The notes beneath the pieces were generated by a model, which saw nothing but the letters and a program-made list of their open reading frames with translations, did not search any database and was not told where the DNA came from. The position numbers and the translations under genes are program-made. From Emiliania huxleyi CCMP1516 (lineage: Eukaryota > Haptophyta > Isochrysidales > Noelaerhabdaceae), in assembly GCF_000372725.1 (NCBI RefSeq), contig NW_005201165.1, positions 11,882 through 60,029 on the forward strand: a stretch of DNA of 48,148 nt. Direction: 5' to 3'. The first letter of the stretch is position 1. Every line of letters begins with the position of its first letter. This document shows positions 39,104-48,148 of the stretch, piece after piece.

Positions 39104-41670
39104 GCCAAGCAGGCGTGGCTCGCGCGCCAGTCCACGCCGGCCTTTGGGCCGAGCGGAGGCACTCCGACCATGGCTCCGCGGCCTCCGGGAGGTATGTCGC
39201 CTCCGGGGTTGCCTCCGCCGTTTGGTCTTCCACCGCCCATGCCGCGGCCGGGCCTGCCGCCGCCGATGGGCGGGATGCCGCCGCCGATGGGCGGGATGCC
39301 GCCGCCGATGGGCATGGCGCCGCCGGGGATGCCTCCTCCGTTTGGGATGGCACCACCAATGGCGCGGCCAGGTATGGCGCCGTCGATGAACGGGCTGCCG
39401 CCGCCGATGGCGCGGCCGGGGATGCCGCCTCCGATGGGGGGTGGCGTCATGCCCGGTGGCCGACCGGGCATGCCTGCCCCGCCCGGAGGCGGTCTTGGAG
39501 GCGGGCCGGGAGGTGGGCTGCCTCCGAGGCCAGGGATGGGTGGAGGTCCTCCGGGCAGCGGCCCGCCCGGTGGTATGGCCCCTCCGCCTCCGATGGGCGG
39601 CATGGGCTTCGGGAACAGCAACCCCTCCTCCCGACCTGGAGGGCCGATGGGAGGTGAGCGGCCACTTCAAGACACCCCCAAGACACCCGGCCAAGACACC
39701 CCTGCTGAGAGAAGACACCGCCGCACACGTCCGTGACACGCCTCCCACGCCGCCGATTCCGTCTGCAGGTGCAGGCATGCCCCCTCGACCCGGAGGAGGC
39801 TTGGGAGGAGGCGTGGGAGGAGGCGTGGGAGGAGGCGTGGGAGGTCCGCCGGGCGCTGGGGGCTTCCAGTCCTCTCGACCTGGCATGCCCCCTCTCGGCG
39901 GCGGCCCCCCGCCTCGCGGCGGGATGGGAGGAGGCCCCCCCGGGATGGGTGGCGGCGGCCCGCCACCGCGCGCAGGTGGGCCGCCTGGCATTGGCGGAGG
40001 GATGGGCGGAGGGATGGGCGGAGGGATGGGCGGAGGTCCTCCCGGGAGGGGGGGGCCGCCCGGCGGCCTCGGAGCACCTGGCCGCGGAGGCGAGCCGTCC
40101 GCCTCGCCTCGGCTGCGCACACGCACCCCTCCCCCCGACCCGCGCCGCTCACTCGCCTCGCGTCTCCCGCCGCGCAGGCGCGCCGGCCGTTGGCGGCGCT
40201 GCGCCGGGCGGGTTTGGCGGCGCTGCGCCGGGCGGGTTTGGCGGCGCTGCGCCGGGCGGGTTTGGCGGCGCTTCGCGCGGAGGCGGAGGCGCTCCCGGCT
40301 TTGGGGGAGGGCCGCCCGGCCGCGGAGGCGGGCCGCCGCTCCGCGCAGGGGGAAGGGTCACGTCCGCGACGCGTCTCACGTCGTCTGTCGCGTCGCGAGT
40401 AGGGCCGCCGCCTCGAGGGGGAGGGCCGCCGGGGAGGGGAGGGCCTGGCGGCGCCGCTCCGCCATCGCGCGGGGGAGGAGGCTTCGGCCAGCCGGCGGGA
40501 GGTTTCGGGCAGCAGCAGCAGTCGCGCGGAGGCGTGTTGCGACACCCAGAGCTTTGCGGGCGCTCCCTTCCCTGAGCCTTGTCGAGCCTCTCCCTGCAGG
40601 CTTTGGCTCCTCGCCCGGCTTCGGCGGCCAGCGGGGCGGGCAGGGCGGGTTCGGGTCCTCGGGACGGGGAGGAGGCGCGGCACCCCCGCGCGAGAGGCTC
40701 ACACTCGGAGAGACGCGCCTCGCCGCCCCTCGCCCCTCCACCTCCCCGCCCTCAGCTCCCTGCCCCCAGCTCCGTGCCCCTCCCTGCCCGTGCCCGCAGG
40801 CATGTCGTCGGGCCGGCGAGGGGACGACTGGCAGCCCTCGCGCAGAGGGGTGCAGCCGGGGCGCGGAAGCCAGTCGCAGTTCGGAGGAGGAGGAGGAGGC
40901 GGGTGGGCGGCGGGCCGGCAGTCTGCTTCGGGCGACGGCATCTCCGGCCGGCTGCAGAACGGGCGGCCGCTCGGCGTCGGGGTTGGCCAGACAGTCGGCA
41001 GGCCGGGGCTGGTCGGGCGGCCGGCGCAGCGGCGGTCGGTGGCTAACTACGGCCAGACGACGTACCGCGAGGCACCTTCGCACCTCCCGACCGCGGCGTG
41101 AGGCCGATGTCGCCTCACCGCCGCCCGGCTGCGAGCAGGCGCCCGAGCAGCTCGACTACGTCGAGCTCGAGGACCCGCAGGGCAGGGCGGCGTGGCAGGA
41201 GGAGGCGCGGCCCCGCGCCTCGGCTCGATCGCAGCTCCACCTCGGCTTCGCCGGCCCTCCACCCCGGCCCTCCACCCCGGCCCTCGTCTGGCCAGGTGCG
41301 GCGGCGCAACTCGCGCGACGCCTTCTCGCGCGCGCGGCTCGAGCTGCCGCCGCAGCGGACCACCGCCGAGTACGAAGACTACTGGCTGCAGGGCGGCCGG
41401 CAGTACCGGCGCGACGCGCTGGCGAGCTTGCGCCGGCAGAGCAACGACCGCGGCTCCAACATCCGGTGGGAGGCGGAGCAGCAGGCGGAGCAGCGCGAGT
41501 GGCAGGCCGAGGTGCAGCGGCGCAACTCGCGCGACGCATTCTCGCGCGCGAGCCTCGACATGCAGCAGCCCGCCTACAACGAAGTTGAGGCGGCGACGCC
41601 GTGGCTGGCCGAGGGCGGCCGCCGCCACCAGCAGGACGGCGCGGGCCACGACGAGGTGTGGGTGCACTGA
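38972..41670 (+). CDS. Secreted Pro/Gly/Met-rich repetitive protein with charged C-terminal domain
   Basis: The start at 38972 gives a clear signal peptide (MVGVGLLLGLVGLLPAGPAH). Then follow AKQAWLARQ and a long low-complexity region of GMPPPMGG and GGGLGGG units, with three exact AAPGGFGG units (40192-40263) and later GGGGFGQPAGGFGQQQQ. An intron at 39652-39772 (GT-AG) joins PMGG to AGMPPRPGG; later introns are short. The C-terminal exons encode EQAPEQLDYVELEDPQGRAA and a charged region with two copies of RRNSRDAFSRA around TTAEYEDYWLQGGRQYRRDA, ending at 41668-41670. The composition resembles structural or extracellular matrix proteins, but no family is recognised, and a role in cell covering is speculation. 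Middle exon borders (40120-41290) are uncertain. Confidence 0.6.
40192..40263 (+). repeat. Three exact 24-bp tandem units
   Basis: GGCGGCGCTGCGCCGGGCGG plus GTTT, three times, coding GGAAPGGF in register within the Pro/Gly-rich protein. Confidence 0.95.
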
Positions 41671-43429
41671 CCGGTTCCAGTGTCCGGTACATGGGGCCTG
41701 GCTTGCGACTGAGGACGGACGGAGGACAGGCCTGCACTGTGTGACATGATTGCATGCACTCTTGCTGGGCGGGGGGGGTTTACAGGGCTTGTGCGCGCGG
41801 TTGTGGCCTCTCGGAGGGGAGCGCGGTCTCTGTAGCAGAGCCCGCCGTCGCTCTCCTCTAGTGATTGATTGTATCTTGATGTGTGTTGTTACCAGTCTTT
41901 TATTGAGCGGCCTGGGTCAAGCCGTAAAACTGACCCTAGGAGTAGCACTTCTCTCTCTCGCGTCGCCCCCCCCGTGTGCGCCTTGATCTCCTCGAGTTCC
42001 GGGCGCACACTGGGGGGGGCGATTTTGCGTTTGGACTCTTAGCACGTAGGCGATGCCAGCCGAGCGTGCGTCGCAGTCGCCAAGTCGCGCACAGGCGCGA
42101 GTGCGAGGCGCTGGCTGCGATGCTCTCTGCTAGCTCTCTGTCTGAGAGAGACTCTCATCTCACGCCGCCCGCGGTCCCAGCTTGCGTGTCTCGCCAGACC
42201 GGCGTGCAGCGAGGCGCGGGAGAGTTGGGGAATGGGGAGATCCCTGGAGCGACCTGCTTGTGCCGTTGCGCGCGCGCACTCCGCACACACGTGTCGGTGA
42301 GGGGTGGTTGTAGTTGTATTTTTATACGGGGTGTGGACCGTGAGTTGACCAGGGGTTGTGCGCCGGGCCCTCCTGCTCGGCTCCAGCCAGTAGACAAGTC
42401 TTGTCACTAACAGAGTAGAAGGATCTGACCTCGGGGCCGATGTGACCAAGCGCTGGTAGCGTGGTTTTACCTCACACCCATGGTCTCACAGTGTGCCGGC
42501 AGTCGCCGAGCAGTGTCGCTCACACAAGCCGCAGCACAAGTGACTGAGGGCCAGTGAGGGCGAGCCCATCGCTGTGAGCCTGTGACAGCTGTGGCAGCCG
42601 CACAGTAGGCTGTGTCAACTGTGCAGAGCGTGTGAGCAGCCGAGGAGCTGCTCTCCAGGCTTCTGACGCAAAGAGCTGCATGCCATCGAAGGCGCTGTCG
42701 AGGTTCGCCGAGCGCGGCGCAGGTTGGAGGACACCGTCACCGACGAGCGCGTTGGACTTTTCACTCCTCTGGCGACCCGTGATGCGTGAAAGAGGAGGGA
42801 ACGGGATAGGGCGGGTGCGACTGCGAACACAAGACTTCCCCAAGAGAGTGCACACATCACACAGTCCCGGCTCACGCACACGGTACAAAGATACCACACG
42901 GCACACGCGACAACACACACACAGCATCATCTGCTCTCGGTCCTGGTGCGCGTGAGGACCCCCTCGCTCTCCGACCGCTGGTGGCGAGAGACGCTCCGTG
43001 GCGGCGCGCCGGCTTCCTCGCCGTGCCTGCGTGCGGCGTCGCCGCCCTGCAAGTAGGCCGTGAGCGCCTGAGTTCACGGCCAAAGGCTGTGAAGAGACGC
43101 GGTCCGGACGCGCCGCCGCGGCGCGCTCGGTGCGCCTTTGCGGCGGTCTCGTACGCAGTGAAGGTGATGATGCACTGCGGGATGGTGCGCACAATGTTGA
43201 GGCGGTAGCCGTGCCACAGCCCTGCGACGCCGTCGGACTGGACCTAGGGAGGGTCCGAGAAGGCTCGCGGGAGGCCCCTCGCTGCCCCGGCGCAGCCACG
43301 CCGCCGGCGCCGTCTGGCGGATCGCGTCCAGCGTGCCGGCGTAGAGCTTGCCGCCCTTGTCGAACTGCAGGCGCGCGCGCACAACCTCGTGCGGGTACGT
43401 GAGCGTGGAGGCGACCTGTTCACACCGGG
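41553..43429. repeat. 1.88-kb inverted repeat, right arm
   Basis: Inverted copy of 35465-37340. This arm joins both genes intact: the last about 38 codons of the Pro/Gly-rich gene at its left end and the last exons of the SLC25 carrier at its right end. The roughly 1.25 kb between the two stop codons (41671-42926) holds 3' flanks, an AATAAAAG near-match on the minus strand near 41900, and no further recognisable gene. Confidence 0.93.
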
Positions 43430-44670
43430 AAGAGACCGCCCTCCGCGCAAGCCTCGGGCGGGCGGGCAGGCGGAGGGGGGCGGCACCAGCTTCGACAGCG
43501 CGCTCGCGACAATCACCTCGCCGAGGGCGGGCGTGGCGGGGGCGTGGCTGCTGCTCGAGCCGCGGCCGCGCTCGACAGAGCCGTACACGCCCGGGCCCGA
43601 CGCGTCCTGCTTCCCCCTTCGGTCCGCCCGCCAGCTCGCGCCTGCGGGGCATGTGCCCCGGGAGGTGGTGTGGACGTGTCACGGATGTGCCCTCCGGCCC
43701 TCCCGCCCGCGCCCATGAGCTTGAAGCGCTCGTAGAGCGGGAACTGGATCATGATGTGCGAGAGGCCGAGCAGCGAAGCGCGCAGTCCCGCGAAGAAGGC
43801 GAGGCCGCCCTCCTCGGCGTAGATGGTCCGGATCGCGTGCGTCATCGAGTGGTACTGCGGCGAGGCGGACGAGAGGTGCTGCGTGGTCAGCCGAGTCCGC
43901 ACCACCCAAAACGGGTTGGTGATGACGTCCGTCACGAGCCCGGCGAGGCCCGCGGCAGTGAGGTGGACGCCGGGCGACTCGCCGCTCGCGCCGCTGCCGC
44001 GCGCGATCGCGGACTTGGCGTGCTCGTAGCACGGGAAGTAGCACGCCTGCTCGCAGCTACGGCCGTCAACAGTTGACGCTGACTGGCGACAGCGGGCTGC
44101 TCGAAGGCAGCGCGCCCAAAAGATGCCGACGGAGCAGAGGGAGGGCGTGAGCCCGTGGTACCAGCCGCGTATGCCCTCCTCGCGGTAGATCAGCCGCAGC
44201 GCAGAGAGCACGCCTACCACGCGCCGCCGTTTGTCAGCCTAGCCGGGACTCGCGTACCCGCGGCCGCAGAGAGCAGGGGGCCGTCGTAGCGGTGTGAGCT
44301 CTTCCCGGGAAGAGCGACGCTCTCGACCTGCGCGCGTGTCTTGGCCACGTCGAGCGGCGAGCACAGCGTCGTCGAGAAGACGCCCGAGATGGACCCCGCG
44401 ATGGCCTGAGCGGCGGGAGTGGCAGGCGTGTGATGCAGGCCGCGTAGGGTTGCAGCGGCGAGACCCTCGCTGCCACGCCAAAAGCTGCAGCAATGGCTTG
44501 GGATGCGGACGTGGGGAGGGGACACGTGGCAGGAGCGGTGACGCCGGTGCCTTGACGGCCCAGTCGACGGCTGTCGGTCCCTCCGGCGCGGGAGGCGAGT
44601 GGACCTCGTGCTCCTCCTCCCATGGGCGGCCCGAGTCGGAGGTGCCGGACTGCGACCCCGAGTCAGCCAT
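42927..44670 (-). CDS. Mitochondrial carrier family (SLC25) protein, NAD/pyrimidine-nucleotide/folate carrier subgroup
   Basis: The start at 44670 (MADSGSQSGTSDSG) gives an acidic tail, then a GC-AG intron to AIAGSISGVFSTTLCSPLDV with AKTRAQ. The three family signatures are all present: PLDVAKTR (repeat 1), NPFWVVRTRL (repeat 2) and YPHEVVRARL (repeat 3). Other hallmarks are YREEGIRGWYHGLTPSL, FPLYERFKLM and GVAGLWHGYRLNIVRTIP. The NPxWVVRTR and YPHEVVR forms point to the SLC25A32/33/36 and plant NDT group, which moves NAD, folate or pyrimidine nucleotides across inner mitochondrial or plastid membranes; the substrate is inference. The intron before CYFPCYEHAK uses GC-AG. The end is set from a stop read in the duplicate copy and is approximate. 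Confidence 0.85.
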
Positions 44671-45231
44671 CGCGTGCGGAGCCAGGTTCGAGTGCCGGCT
44701 GGCCGAAGGAGAAGAGAAGAAAGAATTCGCCGGGATGTGAACAGCAGCGGAGGAGCGATTTATTTATTTATTTAGGAGCGCCATCCCTTGGGTTGTCCGT
44801 TTTCTTTCTTTCTTTTTAGGAGCGCCATCCCTCCCTTGGGTCGTCTGTTTTCTTTCTTTTTTCAGAGGAGCGCAAAATTGTTATGCTTCGATCCTCCCCG
44901 GAGTCGAACTGGCAGCCACTCGCACCAAGGAGGCGAGGTGTGGCTACGTGACCCAGAAAAGGCCAGAGTCAGGAGCAACCCTCGAGGTGGGTCGCTCATA
45001 CTCAACAAAAAAACTAACCAATGAAAAATGTACGTAAGAGGTAGGGCCCTTAGGGGCCTAGAGAACACAACCCCCTGTCTCTTTTCTCCCAGTAAGCGAA
45101 AAGTACGTACACTGAAAAATCTTAAACCACGGCTGAAGTACCTTGCACGCCTGCGTGGATCGCGTCACACCAATCCTCGCTACCCAACGCGGCCAATCCA
45201 CCTCGAGAACCTCGAGAAGTACCTTGGCCTA
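44671..45231. other. Intergenic, divergent promoter region
   Basis: It lies between the carrier start (-) and the TIR-like gene (+). It has a direct repeat TTTAGGAGCGCCATCCCT...TTGGG...GTTTTCTTTCTTT (44771 and 44816), a TTTATTTATTTATTTAG run at 44759, and a weak tRNA-like B box on the minus strand near 44905 (AGTTCGACTCC). No gene is supported. Confidence 0.5.
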
Positions 45232-47534
45232 ATGCCTCTTGGCGAGTCTGCTGAGCTCTACCTCGCCTCGTTCGGCACCGCCACGGCCTGCCTCTGCCTC
45301 ACCACGCCGGCAATCTGCTGCCTGGTGAGGCGGACCAACCGCTCCCGGCAGCGGGCTGCCGCAGCCACGGAAGGGCACAGAGCCCAGCGCTCGGTCGCCT
45401 CTTCGCGATCGGTCGCTGAGCCGGAGGACTCGCAGAGCGCCGCGTGCCGCGAGGCGGCGGAGGCGGCTCTGGTGCGGGCGCAACAGGCCAAGAATCGCGT
45501 TCGGCGCAGCTTCAACAGCCTCGTGCGCGCCCTCTTTCTCTGCTGCGTGCTGGGCGGGTTCGGGATCGCGATGGCGGGCTTCACGGCCCAGGACACGTCG
45601 CCGGGCCGCACGACCGCGCGCGAGTTCCTCACCCGCTTCACCCTCCCCTTTGCGGTGATGGTGGTGGTTGCGCCGTCGTGCGCACTGCTCGCCGGTCTCA
45701 GCCCAAGCGCCTCTCCAGCCGCGGTTGATTGGGCCTGAATCTGTCGGAAGCTCCCTAGGCCTCGACCCGGCGCTGCCTCGGCGGATGAGGAGCCAGCTCC
45801 ACCGCATCGTAGTCGTGATGATGCCGCTCTGCGGGTCGGTCAGCCTTGGACTTGCGCTCTTCTTCGCCCTCTCGCCGCGGCTCGCCACATCGAGGCCGCT
45901 CGCCTTCACCTTTGGCGTGCTGTCGGCCTCGATGTGGGCGCTGCTCGCCCTCTCTCTGCCGCTGCTGCTCGCGAGCCGCACGCGTGCGCTGCCCCGCGTC
46001 TCGGTCCTGTTGCAGCGGCAGATGCGCATCGTCGGCGAGTCGTGCGGAGGCGGCAAGCCGTCCGCCAGCGACTGGGGAGCCATCCCGTGCACCGAGTGGC
46101 TCGAGGGGTGGCCTCGCGCAGCGTATCTGCTGGAGGGGGAGGGCTACTTCGCCGTCGCGCCACGCGAGGCGGCAGAGACCTTCTACACCTCCGTCTCGCT
46201 CGTCTTTGTGATGACTGGCGTCGCCTTCCTCGCCGCCTTCGCCGTCGCCTCGCAGCGCGGCGCGCCCGGCTGGTCGACCGTTGGACTCCACCTCCCGCTC
46301 GCCGCCACCTACGGCCTCGTCTCGCCGGCGCTGCTCTGCCGGCCGACGCGGCGCGCCTTTGCCGCCTGTGTCAGCCGGCTCTTCTCGGGCGGCGAGGAGC
46401 GCGAGGCGGCCGTCATCGCGGCGCTCCTCGGAGGGCTCGACGCGGCGCACGCCCTGGGGCTGGCGCGCAAGACATTCCGTGGCCTGCCGATCAGCGCCAT
46501 CGGGCCGAGCGATCTCGGCTCCTCCGAGGACAGCGGGCTGCACGCGCGCACCGTCAAGCTGCCGCTCGGCAGCTGCGACGCCTTTGTTTCCCACTCCTGG
46601 CACGACGACGGAGGGGAGAAGTGAAAACAGCGCGCGGAGGCGGGCTGCCACCCCTCCCTCCTCGTCCACGCCTCTGGACTGTGTGCAGGTACGCCGCGCT
46701 GCAGAGGTGGGCGACCGGGTTCGAGGCGGAACACGGGCGCGAGCCGCTCGTCTTCATCGACAAGGCGCGAGCAGCAAGCCGCCCACTCACGCTTCCTTGA
46801 GGGTGAAGTATGCTGATCGTCTCCGCTCCCTCGACCAGGCATGCATAGAGCAGACCAACCCGGCCGCCTCGCTGCCGTGCCTGCCCATCTACCTGGCGGG
46901 CTGCAAGCGGCTAGTCGTGCTGGCGGGCCCAACCTTCACCGAGCGGCTGTGGACAGCGGTGGAGCTCTTCACTTTTACGGTGATGGGTGGCACACTCGAC
47001 CGGATCGACGTGCTCCCCCTCGACCGGCGGCGCGGGCTCGCAGGCGTGCTCGACAAGTTCGATGCCTTTGACGTGACGCACGCAAAGTGCGCACGCACCG
47101 AGGACCGGCAGAGGCTGCTCGCGGTGATCGAGGCGGCGTTCGGCAACCATGGGCCCTTCAACCTCCTCGTGCGCACCATCCTGCGCCGCCGCCACTCGCG
47201 GAGGCACGGGTCGACGCGGGGTGGCGGCCGCCCCGCGCTCTCCTCGCGCCTGTCCGCCGCCGGGCTCGGCCTTCTGTGGGGAGGGGGAGGGTCGCCGGCG
47301 GTGACGGCGCGCGAGTCGACGGTGTCTTCGATCCGGCCGTCGGACGCCAAGGAGGGACGGGGCGACGGCGCGGGCGAGGAGTCGAAGAGGGACGAGCCAG
47401 ACAAGGAGGAGGATCGCGGCGGAGGAGGCTTGGGCGGCGAACAGAGCGGCGCCGCCGCGCGTGGCGCCACAACGACAAGCGGAGCCGGAGGAGCGGATGT
47501 TGTCGTCGTGAGGATGTCGGCGTGTGTCGTCTGA
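45232..47534 (+). CDS. Multi-pass membrane protein with C-terminal TIR-like domain
   Basis: Exons 45232-45694, 45759-46620, 46689-46764 and 46839-47534 join in phase; the third intron is GC-AG. The N-terminal half has at least six hydrophobic segments (for example ALFLCCVLGGFGIAMAGF, TLPFAVMVVVAPSCALLAGL and ETFYTSVSLVFVMTGVAFLA). The C-terminal domain starts CDAFVSHSWHDDGGEKYAAL, then PLVFIDKACIEQTN, LPIYLAGCKRLVVLAG and ERLWTAVELFTFTVMGG. This is a pattern common in membrane proteins of protists and resembles the TIR fold (a strand ending FVSHS and a W-E helix). The Glu in WTAVELF is at the position of the catalytic Glu of NADase TIRs, but activity cannot be judged. The tail (about 47190-47530) is low-complexity, Gly/Glu/Lys-rich. 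A start further upstream at 45028 is possible. Confidence 0.75.
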
Positions 47535-48148
47535 TGATTACGCAGTACGGCTCAGGGCGTGTGCTGTGTGACATACGAGATACGTGCGTGCACCTGGGTC
47601 GTACGTGCGCACAATCTCGATTATCGGACGACTTTGGCATGGGCTAGTTCCATTTCACTCTGACACGCTAATCTTGAAAACGTCCAACGGAGCTCCGTGT
47701 TGCTCCCAGCGCCCTCCCCCGCGCTTCCTGCGGCCATGGCCGATGATACTAGTATGAGAGGTCATCTGGCTACCGCGAGCGCGACTCAACTCGCCGACGT
47801 CGTCCGATGATTGTGCCTCAAAGTCAGCCTCCGGAGGCTATCGTGGGGTCGAGCCGGCAGTAGCCGTGACATGTGGTTCCACCACCCCTCGTATGCTTTG
47901 CCTCTGACCGCCACCGTTCCCAGGCTGCCAAATGGGATGGAAAGGAAGGCTCGGCGAGCGTATAGAAGCGTGCTCGACCTCGTCGTGGCAACCTGCACGG
48001 CAGCGCTGGTAGGCGCGATGAGCGTCGTGCCACCTGACCCGAGACGGGTCGCAGGCGTCGTACCGAGCGCGTCGAGACCGTGTCCTGATGTGATCTGCAC
48101 GGGTGAGTCACGTCGGCGTCAAAGGAGCGACGTGCGACCTGTCAGAGC
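47535..48148. other. Right-edge sequence, no gene assigned
   Basis: It contains the 3' flank of the TIR-like gene. Minus frames at 47786-48111 are open but lack domain-like features. They may be part of a gene continuing beyond the edge. Confidence 0.4.

Noticed and set aside
44880..44965. tRNA on the minus strand
   Set aside because: Has a B-box-like AGTTCGACTCC and a CTCGC/GCGAG stem, but the anticodon loop size and acceptor pairing fail.

Overview
The window reads as nuclear DNA of a GC-rich unicellular eukaryotic alga. A haptophyte of the Emiliania/Chrysochromulina type fits best; a pelagophyte or dinoflagellate is less likely. The reasons are a cytosolic 40S ribosomal protein S13 gene in four exons, many very short introns (about 60-180 nt), a large share of introns that can only be joined as GC-AG, a Ty1/copia LTR retrotransposon, a Helitron-type helicase relic, and several algal-type multidomain proteins. 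The taxon is inference; no organellar or rDNA marker is present.

Layout. 51-897 (-): thioredoxin-like gene with three in-frame UGA codons exactly in the redox motif, a strong selenoprotein candidate, running off the left edge. 1153-3376: inverted-repeat (foldback) element. 3492-9078 (+): full ABCB-type ABC transporter whose two nucleotide-binding domains are almost identical DNA. 9293-10339 (-): unknown Cys-rich membrane or secreted protein. 10694-12067 (+): secreted FkbM-like methyltransferase with a C-terminal Cys-rich domain. 12326-14498: second mobile element, bounded by inverted motif arrays and carrying a broken PIF1/Helitron-like helicase. 14902-15477 (-): HPP family membrane protein. 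15675-17269 (+): GAPDH with a frameshift in the NAD-binding loop. 17895-18851 (+): RPS13. 19049-23425: young copia element with 5-bp target-site duplication, whose gag/integrase part is missing or replaced. 24274-26705 (-): membrane-anchored alpha/beta hydrolase, divergent from 27301-29353 (+), a PPR-TrmB tRNA methyltransferase fusion. 29707-32239 (-): unrecognised multi-exon protein. 32415-32621: 69-bp tandem repeat. 34416-43429: duplicated block with a 346-bp direct repeat, a 1.88-kb inverted repeat and a 100-N gap, containing a secreted Pro/Gly/Met-rich protein (38972-41670 +) and an SLC25 carrier (42927-44670 -). 45232-47534 (+): multi-pass membrane protein with a TIR-like domain.

The genes are independent single transcription units rather than a pathway cluster. 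The recurring theme is intron biology. At least four introns are flanked by exact or near-exact direct repeats of 12-22 bp placed on the splice sites, so that intron length equals repeat spacing. Several unrelated genes also share a conserved intron 3' segment (CTCTTCAC...GTGARCAG). Together these look like recently mobile introns (introners) or intron gain by tandem duplication. The other main point is the UGA-rich thioredoxin-like gene at the left edge. Exon coordinates were derived by hand from reading frames and splice dinucleotides and have no transcript support.
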